NCBI GenBank assembly: GCA_030613225.1
Contig: JAUWMJ010000211.1
Coordinates: 1-6,001, forward strand
DNA length: 6,001 nt
Reading direction: 5' to 3'
DNA from: Desulfobacterales bacterium
Lineage (GTDB): Bacteria; Desulfobacterota; Desulfobacteria; Desulfobacterales; JAUWMJ01
Made by a program: the position numbers and the translations under genes
The notes under the pieces: generated by a model
The model's database searches: none
Seen by the model: only the letters and a program-made list of their open reading frames with translations
Told to the model about the DNA's origin: nothing
Shown here: positions 1 to 5,780 of the stretch, in pieces
Position numbering within the stretch: the first letter of the stretch is position 1
How the letters are laid out: every line of letters starts with the position of its first letter

Positions 1-265
1 GATGGTTGAAGCTGCCGTGGGAGGTTCTTTATTATTGGTAACAGATCTTATCGTTATTTGTGAAATGGTTTGGGTCATGGATTCTTTTTATCAAATGGAT
101 AAGGAAGATATTGTTGATAAGATAACCAACCTCTATGAAACGCCTGGAGTAATAGTTTTAAATGGAGATTTCCTTCCTAAAGCCCTCATCGCTTATGTTG
201 AACGGAATATCGATTTTACGGATGCCATCATTGGTTTGAGTGCCATACACCATCAAGCCCAATAC

Positions 266-268
266 TTA
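266..268 (+). repeat. Target-site duplication TTA, left copy
   Basis: TTA directly before the GGG end of the element. It is a Leu codon in the interrupted PIN gene. Its partner is at 448-450, and only one copy is needed to rebuild the original reading frame. Confidence 0.8.
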
Positions 269-447
269 GGGCTCGCGCAAAAATAACTTCACATTTTATG
301 CATCCAGGATTCAGGCCACCTTTGCCCGATCCTCAACTCCAAAATCCTCGAAATAGCTCGCTATTCCTGTGGTTTTGAAGCATCGGATCGAACAAATCTG
401 ACCTAAATCCATGCGCCTAAAATGTAAACTTATTTTTGCGCGAACCC
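269..447. mobile_element. MITE-like palindromic element, 179 bp, inserted in the PIN gene
   Basis: The element starts GGGCTCGCGCAAAAATAA and its right end, read in reverse complement, starts GGGTTCGCGCAAAAATAA. The first 30 bases of the two ends match at 27 positions. The similarity continues more loosely to the centre, where AATAGC (352-357) faces GCTATT (360-365), so the whole element could fold into one long imperfect hairpin. It has no credible coding capacity, and the minus-strand open frame across it is a by-product of the palindrome. It is flanked by TTA on both sides and interrupts a recognisable gene whose frame is restored by its removal. These are the hallmarks of a miniature inverted-repeat transposable element moved by a transposase encoded elsewhere. 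I cannot name the parent insertion-sequence family; the 3-bp duplication and GGG ends are the features to match. Confidence 0.88.
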
Positions 448-450
448 TTA
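448..450 (+). repeat. Target-site duplication TTA, right copy
   Basis: TTA directly after the CCC end of the element, followed by GCC TCA TTT GAT, which continues the PIN protein as A-S-F-D. Element plus one duplication is 182 bp, which is not a multiple of three, so the insertion shifts the frame as well as adding a stop codon. Confidence 0.8.
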
Positions 451-610
451 GCCTCATTTGATAAAAAGCACATGGAAAGATGGGCCGATTTAGGGCTAAA
501 GCGTGTTGAAACACCTGAAGAAGTCGTATAAGAAGGCGAATCCGGAGAGTAAGTTCGAACTGTCAAACAAGGAGTGTCTGTTTTTTATTGAATTAAACCA
601 AGAATGCAAT

Positions 611-630
611 GGACATCCCCAAGGGTGCCC
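611..630 (-). terminator. Weak hairpin between the convergent PIN remnant and hicB
   Basis: Read on the minus strand, GGGCACCC and GGGATGTCC can pair around a TTG loop with one bulged A and one G-U pair. It lies about 25 bases past the hicB stop, in the 123-base spacer between two convergent genes, where a terminator is expected. No run of T follows on either strand, so it is not a standard intrinsic terminator. Nothing else recognisable lies in 532-654. Confidence 0.25.
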
Positions 631-654
631 AAAGGTTTAGTGAAGATTGACTTG

Positions 655-864
655 TTATGCAAACATTAATCGACCTTTTGCAAGTGGGATTTCGCGATCC
701 AACTCTTTTGCAGTTTCTATCCACTCATTTATAATAATTTCAGCATTTGAAATAGCTTCCTGGTACGTTTTGCCATCTGCCATGCATCCAGGCAATTCAG
801 GAACATCGGCAATATAAGATTTATCTTCGTCACTCCAAAAAATAATTATTTCGTATTTATTCAT
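655..864 (-). CDS. hicB: HicB-family antitoxin, short form
   Basis: This 69-residue protein is the presumed antidote to the HicA toxin encoded just upstream. It carries the HicB/UPF0150 signature: a first strand (YEIIIFWSDEDKSYIADVP, residues 4-22), the ELPGC turn (23-27), ADGKTYQEAISNAEIIINEW (29-48) and an ending with REIPLA. It is about half the length of the long HicB form (roughly 140 residues, as in E. coli). Only the RNase-H-like toxin-binding fold is present, without the C-terminal helix-turn-helix or ribbon-helix-helix domain. The ATG is supported by GGGAG six bases upstream, and the start overlaps the last 8 bases of hicA, which implies coupled translation. Family assignment is firm. 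Autoregulation by this protein alone is doubtful because no DNA-binding domain is visible. Confidence 0.93.
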   Translation of the reverse strand: MNKYEIIIFWSDEDKSYIADVPELPGCMADGKTYQEAISNAEIIINEWIETAKELDREIPLAKGRLMFA

Positions 865-1120
865 ACTCTACTCCCAGATTTAATTTGTATTTTATTATAA
901 TGTCTCGAATCTGTTTTACCTGATACGCTTTAGCTTTTGAACCAATCGGTTGCAAATTCAATATTTCTTTAATACCATTCATAAAAAATATATGGTGGTC
1001 ACCCCGTATTCGTTCATCAAATCCGAGTGCTTTCAGCAAAATGCATAATTTGGAAAATGGAATGTTGGCATCTGATGTACTTCGCAGGATTTTTATTATA
1101 AGTTTGTCATATGTGCCCAT
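857..1120 (-). CDS. hicA: HicA-family mRNA interferase toxin
   Basis: An 87-residue toxin of the HicAB type II system, a small double-stranded-RNA-binding-fold ribonuclease that cleaves mRNA in the cytoplasm when not bound by HicB. Family features are KILRSTSDANIPFSKLCILL (residues 10-29), LGFDERIRGDHHIFF (32-46), EILNLQP (52-58) and the tail KAKAYQVKQIRDIIIKYKL (62-80). The catalytic His is expected in GDHHIF (His42 by position), where relatives usually read GSHHIF, so the Ser before it is replaced by Asp. It is longer than the 58-60-residue E. coli type but normal for the subgroup paired with short HicB. The start is supported by AGGA six bases upstream. It precedes hicB (toxin first) and overlaps it by 8 bases. 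No frameshift or missing core motif is seen, so it is probably functional. Confidence 0.92.
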   Translation of the reverse strand: MGTYDKLIIKILRSTSDANIPFSKLCILLKALGFDERIRGDHHIFFMNGIKEILNLQPIGSKAKAYQVKQIRDIIIKYKLNLGVEYE

Positions 1121-1179
1121 ATTATATCCTGCTTTAAAAGACTGTGTTTATGTGAATTTCTATTCAATAGTATTTTCAT
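1096..1179 (-). CDS. Possible 27-codon leader ORF overlapping the hicA start
   Basis: A perfect AGGAGG (1191-1196) lies 11 bases before an ATG at 1179. The frame runs 27 codons and stops at 1096, 25 bases inside hicA in a different frame. The peptide begins MKILLNRNSHKHS and matches no family I know. The ribosome-binding site is stronger than that of hicA itself, so ribosomes entering here could affect hicA initiation. The spacer is longer than ideal and nothing shows that the peptide is made, so this is speculative. Confidence 0.18.
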   Translation of the reverse strand: MKILLNRNSHKHSLLKQDIIWAHMTNL

Positions 1180-1218
1180 TTTATGCGAAACCTCCTGTTG
1201 CCATAAAAGTGTAATAAT

Positions 1219-1247
1219 ATTATATGCGGTATCAAAAAAAAGAACAA
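1219..1247 (-). promoter_or_regulatory. hicA: Candidate sigma-70-type promoter for hicAB
   Basis: On the minus strand TATAAT (1219-1224) is preceded at 17 bases by TTGTTC (1242-1247), only a partial -35 match. Transcription would start roughly 90-95 bases upstream of hicA. The rest of the spacer 1121-1389 contains no gene that I can recognise. An 8-base repeat TGCGGTAT occurs at 1225-1232, between the two boxes, and again at 1266-1273; it could be an operator pair, but two short copies prove little. Confidence 0.35.
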
Positions 1248-1389
1248 GAAAATTATAATTTCATTTGCGGTATACATCTTCAAAAGATAACCCGATAATT
1301 TTCTCCCAGGCAATACTTTAGCAGGTCTGCTTTTTGTCTTTTTCGACCGTGAATTGTATAACCCGCAACCGTGAACGGTGAAAATTTAT

Positions 1390-2400
1390 TTAAAGAGGAA
1401 AATGACATCTGACCTTATGGGCGTGACCGATGTTTTGAAGCTGAGGGGCTGAAGAAGGGTCGTTGCATACTGAAGGTCTTCCTTTTGCTTCATATACCGG
1501 GCAGCGCGGAGCAAAGCGGCAGCCGGTCTGAGGACGCTCAAAATCAAACACACCCCAGGTCCCCTTCTTACTATCCGTGGAGGCTTTTGTTATTTCCCGG
1601 CTCTTTTTTTCAACAAGCGAGGACCAGAGTATGCTCGTGTAAGGATGGCGCGGCTCGTTCGCAATACGGCCCGACATACCCATCTCGACAATCTGCCCAA
1701 GGTACATTACGGCAACTTTATGACTGATTAGCTCGACAATTCGCAAATCGTGTGAAATAAAAAGGTACGACAGCCCAAGATTCTTTTGAAGGTCTTTTAA
1801 CAGGTTTACTACCTGGGCCTGTATAGACACATCCAGAGCGCTCGTCGGCTCATCTGCCACGAGAAACCGTGCACCTACTGCAAGGGCGCGCGCAATCCCA
1901 ACCCTGCGTTTCTCCCCACCTGAAAGTTCGCCCGGAAAGTTGGTAAGCTTGCTCTTTTTTAAGTTCACTTGTTCAAGGAGTTCACTGATCTGATTTTGAA
2001 GCTTGGCATCACTCAACCGGTGGTGAACTGTAAGGGCTTCCTTGAGTATTGATCGTATTCGCATCTTCGGGTTCAGTGCTGCGTCCAGGTCCTGGAATAT
2101 CATCTGTATTTGTCGCCTGATGGGTAGAAACTCATGGGGCGTCAGCTTGGTAATGTCCTTTTCATTGAAAATTATCCTGCCGGAGGTGACGGGTGTCAGC
2201 TTAAGCAAGGTTCTGCCGATGGTAGTTTTTCCACAGCCGGTTTCGCCCACCAGACCCATGGTCTCATTTTCCTTGATATAAAAACTAACATCATCAACAG
2301 CAGGAATAATCTGTTTCGATCCCGTAAAAGGGGAAAAGATGCCCCCTGGTTGAAAGTAATATTTTTTCAGATTCTCAACTTCTAAAATTGTTTTGGCCAT
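1390..2400 (-). CDS. Peptide/nickel-type ABC transporter ATP-binding protein (DppF/OppF family)
   Basis: A 336-residue cytoplasmic ATPase, one of two that power the importer encoded upstream. Seen in order: N-terminal strand ILEVENLKKYY, Walker A GETGCGKT (52-59), Q-loop Gln103 in MIFQDL, signature LSGGE (159-163), Walker B FLVADEP (179-185) with catalytic Glu184, D-loop SALD and H-loop His217 in ISHD. The C-terminal oligopeptide-transporter extension follows (HPYTSIL, then TGCRFAPRCP) with four cysteines, Cys294, 300, 312 and 332. This pattern is shared by Dpp/Opp ATPases, and in some members it holds an iron-sulphur cluster. The PAVDDVSFYI and LNPKMRI segments fit the F-type subunit. Length is normal. 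The ATG has only a weak Shine-Dalgarno (GACGG). Unlike the tightly packed genes upstream, it is separated from the D-type ATPase by about 400 bases, so it may have its own promoter or be read through. The substrate is not determinable. Confidence 0.93.
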   Translation of the reverse strand: MAKTILEVENLKKYYFQPGGIFSPFTGSKQIIPAVDDVSFYIKENETMGLVGETGCGKTTIGRTLLKLTPVTSGRIIFNEKDITKLTPHEFLPIRRQIQMIFQDLDAALNPKMRIRSILKEALTVHHRLSDAKLQNQISELLEQVNLKKSKLTNFPGELSGGEKRRVGIARALAVGARFLVADEPTSALDVSIQAQVVNLLKDLQKNLGLSYLFISHDLRIVELISHKVAVMYLGQIVEMGMSGRIANEPRHPYTSILWSSLVEKKSREITKASTDSKKGTWGVFDFERPQTGCRFAPRCPVYEAKGRPSVCNDPSSAPQLQNIGHAHKVRCHFPL

Positions 2401-2491
2401 AACCGTCTTTCAAATATGAATTAGGCACTTAGTAAAATCCTATCGACAATTTATTGTTGATGTTGCCAAGTGGGAATATAACTAATTGATT

Positions 2492-2562
2492 ATTGACGAT
2501 TGGTGGAAGTCGCTACGCTCAATCAATTTTACAAAAAAGTCCATCATTCGACAATCGTCAAT
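2492..2562. repeat. Inverted repeat, 11-bp perfect arms
   Basis: ATTGACGATTG (2492-2502) and CAATCGTCAAT (2552-2562) are exact reverse complements, 49 bases apart. A second, overlapping pair, AATTGATT (2484-2491) and AATCAATT (2521-2528), gives an alternative fold. The interior has GTCGCTACGCTC. This is a structured spacer of the dispersed-intergenic-repeat type; with a single copy in view I cannot show that it is mobile. Confidence 0.55.
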
Positions 2563-2662
2563 TTCTCCTATTTTTATTTCTGTTTGCGATAGAAAGAAAA
2601 TAATGTATCTTTAGTTGTATAAACCATAGTTAATAATTTGTATGCTTTCTATATCTTGAACA

Positions 2663-2768
2663 ATTGAATATTTTCGATTGAAAATTGAAGGAAATCTATC
2701 AATTTATATAAGAAAGATAGAGCAAAGCTATTCAATAAATATTCAATCTTCAATAATCAATATTCAAT
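2663..2768. repeat. Three copies of ATTGAATATT in mixed orientation
   Basis: ATTGAATATT occurs at 2663-2672, and its reverse complement AATATTCAAT at 2738-2747 and 2759-2768. The left copy can pair with either right copy, and TCTATC (2695-2700) with GATAGA (2716-2721) forms an inner stem. Base composition is very AT-rich, so part of this is expected by chance, but the 10-base identity of three copies within about 100 bases is above background. Confidence 0.45.
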
Positions 2769-2783
2769 CAGATTCCGGCTTGT

Positions 2784-2804
2784 CCGGGTTAGTATTAATC
2801 CCGG
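2784..2804 (-). terminator. GC-rich hairpin directly after the DppD-type gene
   Basis: CCGGG (2784-2788) and CCCGG (2800-2804) pair around an AT-rich 11-base loop that can add a few further pairs. The stem begins 1 base past the stop codon (2806-2808) on the transcribed strand. No T-run follows on the minus strand, so it would be an incomplete intrinsic terminator, or a 3'-end stabilising structure that reduces read-through to the F-type ATPase gene. Confidence 0.3.
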
Positions 2805-2805
2805 G

Positions 2806-3909
2806 TCAGGAGTCAAAATAGAGCCAGCACCTCACCTTGTGCTTTGGAGAAATATCCTTTAAATCCGGTTCGTGGTTTTCACAGAGCTTTCTGATTTTGT
2901 CTGTTATCATTTCACAACGCTCGTGGAACCTGCAGCCTTCAGGTATATTGATTGTGTCCAGGACATCTCCTTTAATCGCCTGCAGATAACCTTTCTCCCT
3001 GATGTGCTGCTCGTTAGGAATTGATGCAAGGAGGGCTGCCGTGTATGGGTGTTTATATCGATGTCCTGCAGAAAGAACATCCCTTGCAGGACCATGCTCC
3101 AGCACGGTGCCGCCATACATAACGGCAACATTGTCGGAAAGCTCCCTGATAACATTAATATCATGACTGATGAGCATGGTGGTAACACCAACGGTCGATT
3201 TTACCTCGGCAAGAAGGTCTACGATTTTAGACTGGATCGTTGCATCAAGTCCGGTTGTCGGTTCATCGGCGATCAAAAGAGACGGCTTTGAAGAAAGAGC
3301 CATGGCAATCATTGCTCTCTGGCACATTCCTCCGGACAGTCCATATGGATTATTATTATACCTGAGCCTTGGGGAGTCGATTTTAACCTGTTCCAGCCAG
3401 TATAAAGCCTTCTCCTTTGCCTCGCTACGCTTTTTTATAGTGGTGTTGAGCATAATCGACTCTGTTATCTGTCTGCCGATAGTAATGAATGGATTCATTG
3501 AAACCTTGGGGTTCTGAAATATCATGGAAATTTCCCTGCCGCGTATTTTATGCATTAAACGATCTATATTTTTCTGCCACCCAACATTATCCTTATTTAC
3601 TTCCATGATTCTTCCGGTGCTCATATTAATCCTTACATAATTCTTTAAGTTTTGGAGTAGATTTTTTTGAACACCTTCTGTTTTAAACCCTATTTTGCCT
3701 ATAATAACACCAGGTTTTGCACTGATCAGTCCTGTAACAGACAGAGCAGTTACGCTCTTGCCGCTACCGCTTTCACCGACAATGCCCAGAGTTTCGCCTT
3801 TCTCAATTTCGAGGTTTACGCCGTCCACTGAGCGAATAAAGGCCTGCTTGCTTTTTGAGTAGAAATAGGTTCGCAAGTTTTCTATTTTCAAAACAGGCTC
3901 TTTACTCAT
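2806..3909 (-). CDS. Peptide/nickel-type ABC transporter ATP-binding protein (DppD/OppD family) with an extra segment
   Basis: A 367-residue cytoplasmic ATPase expected to pair with the F-type subunit. Seen in order: Walker A GESGSGKS (45-52), Q-loop Gln132 in MIFQNP, LSGGM signature (191-195) in the D-subunit form LSGGMCQRAMIAMAL, Walker B LLIADEP (211-217) with Glu216, TTGLD D-loop, and His249 in LISHD. The C-terminal transporter extension follows, with KHPYTAALLASIP and four cysteines (326, 332, 343, 361). From Walker A Lys51 to the Q-loop is 81 residues, against 45 in the F-type partner in this window. The extra piece (about 76-118, charged and Asn/Lys-rich, containing STGRIMEVNKDN) sits before IRGREISMIFQ. 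Its ATG overlaps the stop of the DppC-type gene as ATGA, so the two are translationally coupled. Motifs are intact and it should be active. Confidence 0.94.
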   Translation of the reverse strand: MSKEPVLKIENLRTYFYSKSKQAFIRSVDGVNLEIEKGETLGIVGESGSGKSVTALSVTGLISAKPGVIIGKIGFKTEGVQKNLLQNLKNYVRINMSTGRIMEVNKDNVGWQKNIDRLMHKIRGREISMIFQNPKVSMNPFITIGRQITESIMLNTTIKKRSEAKEKALYWLEQVKIDSPRLRYNNNPYGLSGGMCQRAMIAMALSSKPSLLIADEPTTGLDATIQSKIVDLLAEVKSTVGVTTMLISHDINVIRELSDNVAVMYGGTVLEHGPARDVLSAGHRYKHPYTAALLASIPNEQHIREKGYLQAIKGDVLDTINIPEGCRFHERCEMITDKIRKLCENHEPDLKDISPKHKVRCWLYFDS

Positions 3910-4799
3910 TTGCCCCGCTTTCTCTCAAGTATGTTGTTTAAACCGTCTCCGAGGAGATGAAATCCCATTATGGTAAAGAGTATTGCAAGCGCTGGTGCTG
4001 TTGAAGGCCAGAACTTGCCCTGCATGAAGTAGTTGGCTCCTGCCTGAACCATATTTCCCCATGAGGGTGTAGGTTCCTGGACTCCGAATCCCAGATAACT
4101 GAGACTGGTTTCCATAAGTATGGCTTCAGCCATACCGAGGGTTGCCTGTATGATCAACAGGGACCGGCAATTGTGCCACAGGATGTGTTTGAAAATGATA
4201 ACTCTGTTATTTAAACCAAGGGCAGTAGCTGCCTCGATGAAATATTTTTGTTTGAGAAATTGAATCTTTCCTTTTATAAGTGAGGCAACGACAGGGACAT
4301 TGGTAATGCCTATTATAACCATTATATAATAAATATCAGGCTTGAAAGCGGCAACCATAAGCAATATAAGCACAAGCCTTGGAAAAGAATTAAGCAGGTT
4401 GTTAATATAGGTAACTATCGTATCGAATCCGCTACCCCAGTAGCCTGCCAGAATGCCAAAACACGTTCCAAAGATTATTGCTATGGCTATTGCAAGAAGG
4501 CCCGGCAGAAAATATGCCTGAATTCCGATAATAAGCCTTGAAAGTATATCTCTGCCCATAAAATCAGTACCAAGGAGATGACCGGTGGATTCGGGTGGAG
4601 CCATAAGCAGTCCGAGATTTATTTCATGGGGATCGTAAGGCAGGAGGTCGAATGCCCCTAAAATATATGAACCTATTACGAGGATGACAATGAAAATACC
4701 ATAGCTCACATACACGAGATCCATAACAGCAGCCTTTTTCCAGAAAGGCACATCTGAAAAATCACCGACCTCAGTTGAATATTGGGAATATCTTTTCAT
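3906..4799 (-). CDS. Peptide/nickel-type ABC transporter permease (DppC/OppC family)
   Basis: A 297-residue inner-membrane permease. A hydrophobic N-terminal segment (about 29-50) is followed by an extracytoplasmic stretch with the family motif HLLGTDFMGRDILSRLIIG (74-92), then membrane segments around 97-120, 142-175, 212-228 and 266-285. The cytoplasmic EAA loop that docks on the ATPases reads EAATALGLNNRVIIFKHIL (189-207). Other C-subunit hallmarks are ETSLSYLGFGVQEPTPSWG (230-248) and GDGLNNILERK near the end. Length is normal for the family. A good Shine-Dalgarno AGGAA (4805-4809) lies inside the last codons of the DppB-type gene, only 2 bases separate the two genes, and its own stop overlaps the next start, so it belongs to a coupled operon. 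It would form the translocation pore with the B-type permease; the substrate is unknown. Confidence 0.95.
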   Translation of the reverse strand: MKRYSQYSTEVGDFSDVPFWKKAAVMDLVYVSYGIFIVILVIGSYILGAFDLLPYDPHEINLGLLMAPPESTGHLLGTDFMGRDILSRLIIGIQAYFLPGLLAIAIAIIFGTCFGILAGYWGSGFDTIVTYINNLLNSFPRLVLILLMVAAFKPDIYYIMVIIGITNVPVVASLIKGKIQFLKQKYFIEAATALGLNNRVIIFKHILWHNCRSLLIIQATLGMAEAILMETSLSYLGFGVQEPTPSWGNMVQAGANYFMQGKFWPSTAPALAILFTIMGFHLLGDGLNNILERKRGK

Positions 4800-4801
4800 T
4801 T

Positions 4802-5761
4802 CTATTCCTGTGACGCCCTTGGATTAACCATAATATGTACAACCCGCTGGATCAAACTTCCGAGGCGGACAATGATTGCCGCTAAAAGAGTGATGCCCAT
4901 TATAATCGGATAGTCTCTGTCCTGAGCAGCCTGCCACGCCATTCTCCCCATACCTGGCCAGTTAAATACCTGCTCAACAACCACAGCTCCGCCAAGAATA
5001 AAAGGTATCTTTGTTGCAATAATTTCAGTGATCGGAATTAAAAAGCCTTCCTTAAAAGAATGCTTCCATATAGATGCACCCTTTGCGCGGGCTGTCCTGA
5101 TATAGTCTTCTGAAAAGACTCTTTCCATTTCTTCGCGCAGATAACGGACAACCTCACTGATAGTTCCGTTTCCGACACCTAAGACAAAAACAGGGAGCAT
5201 AAATTTTAACCAGTCAAATTTTTGTGAGCTTGAACCAAAGGCAAGGGGAAAAAAACCAAACTGATGTATGGAGATATAGATAACAATATATCCAAGCCAG
5301 AATACCGGCAGGGCTGAAACCACATATGTGAAAATAGTAGCAGTCCAGTTAAAAAAAGTCATGCCGCGTCTTGCTGAAAAAACAGCTATGGGAACAGCTA
5401 ATAAAAGTGTTACAAGCATAGACCCGATGGTTAGATACAGAGTGTTTATTCCCACACGGATAACTTCGCCTAATACAGGCAGACCTGTACGTGTGGATGT
5501 CCCAAAATCCCCGTGAAGCATATTGATCAGCCATGACAGATACTGTGAATACCAGGCTGGAGACATACCTAAGGCTTCCCTGGCACCTGCTTTTGCAGTA
5601 CCGGACATCATCTGTCCTTTCAGCATAGTGCTGAAAGGGTCGCCGGGTGACAGGAAAAGGATAATGAATATAACAAAGCTTACTCCCAAGAGCAGGATTG
5701 CTGCAATCACCAGCTCTTTGGAAATCAGCAGTGCGATGGGCCTGACAGAAGAAAGCTTCAT
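4802..5761 (-). CDS. Peptide/nickel-type ABC transporter permease (DppB/OppB family)
   Basis: A 319-residue inner-membrane permease. The first membrane helix (about 17-37) ends in FLSPGDPF, the typical B-subunit N-terminus. The periplasmic portion has MLHGDFGTSTRTGLPV (81-96), another family landmark. Membrane segments lie near 103-130, 140-166, 186-204, 245-262 and 284-303. The EAA coupling loop reads DYIRTARAKGASIWKHSFKE (219-238), followed by the conserved VVEQVFNWPGMGRMAW (261-276) and DYPIIMG. Length and motif order are normal. No strong Shine-Dalgarno precedes the ATG (only AAGAC-like bases), and an 11-bp hairpin ends 19 bases upstream of it, which suggests lower expression than the binding protein. 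It is the second gene of the operon, after the solute-binding protein. Confidence 0.95.
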   Translation of the reverse strand: MKLSSVRPIALLISKELVIAAILLLGVSFVIFIILFLSPGDPFSTMLKGQMMSGTAKAGAREALGMSPAWYSQYLSWLINMLHGDFGTSTRTGLPVLGEVIRVGINTLYLTIGSMLVTLLLAVPIAVFSARRGMTFFNWTATIFTYVVSALPVFWLGYIVIYISIHQFGFFPLAFGSSSQKFDWLKFMLPVFVLGVGNGTISEVVRYLREEMERVFSEDYIRTARAKGASIWKHSFKEGFLIPITEIIATKIPFILGGAVVVEQVFNWPGMGRMAWQAAQDRDYPIIMGITLLAAIIVRLGSLIQRVVHIMVNPRASQE

Positions 5762-5780
5762 GTTGTTGTCTTATAGAGTT

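Larger units (their letters stand above)
1..531 (+). pseudogene. VapC-like PIN-domain toxin gene, 5' end outside the window, disrupted by an insertion
   Basis: This is the C-terminal two thirds of a PIN-domain ribonuclease, the toxin half of VapBC-type toxin-antitoxin pairs. The open frame runs from the window edge; the ATG at 2 is probably an internal methionine, because the family's first conserved Asp lies further upstream. Visible family features are TDLIVICEMVWVMDSFY (with the conserved Glu) and IDFTDAI (with the conserved Asp). The frame then enters an inserted element after the Leu codon at 266-268 and stops at 284-286, inside the element's terminal repeat. Beyond the element, 451-531 encodes ASFDKKHMERWADLGLKRV followed by ETPEEVV and a stop, which is the expected PIN C-terminus with the FDKK acidic site. 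Joining TTA (266-268) to GCC (451) restores a continuous frame reading QYLASFDKK. The truncated product lacks the last acidic residue and strand, so it is probably inactive. The antitoxin gene would lie upstream, outside the window. Confidence 0.85.
2401..2805. other. 405-base AT-rich, repeat-containing spacer between the two ATPase genes
   Basis: No reading frame of useful size or recognisable protein remnant is visible on either strand. The spacer contains two sets of inverted repeats (listed separately) and a GC-rich hairpin next to the preceding gene's stop codon. In most Dpp/Opp operons the D and F genes overlap or abut, so this gap interrupts an otherwise compact operon. I could not find a convincing promoter for the downstream ATPase gene. 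It may be a degraded intergenic repeat or MITE, but the ends are not clear enough to define an element. Confidence 0.6.

Noticed and set aside
311..514. A 67-codon minus-strand open frame across the PIN break
   Set aside because: It lies mostly within the palindromic element and its protein resembles no family; it is a by-product of the palindrome.
1121..1126. TATAAT immediately before the hicA ATG as a -10 box
   Set aside because: Transcription would start inside hicA; the bases are better read as the spacer after the AGGA ribosome-binding site.
1319..1345. AGCAGGTCTGCT followed by T-runs on the + strand, resembling an intrinsic terminator
   Set aside because: The stem is only 4-5 bp with almost no loop, and there is no + strand gene upstream of it to terminate; on the - strand there is no T-run.
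1365..1380. ACCGT/ACGGT stem just past the F-type ATPase stop
   Set aside because: The stem is very short with no T-run; too weak to call a terminator.
2401..2805. CRISPR array suggested by repeated ATTGAATATT-like units
   Set aside because: The repeats are 10 bases, irregularly spaced and in mixed orientation, with no spacers of even length.
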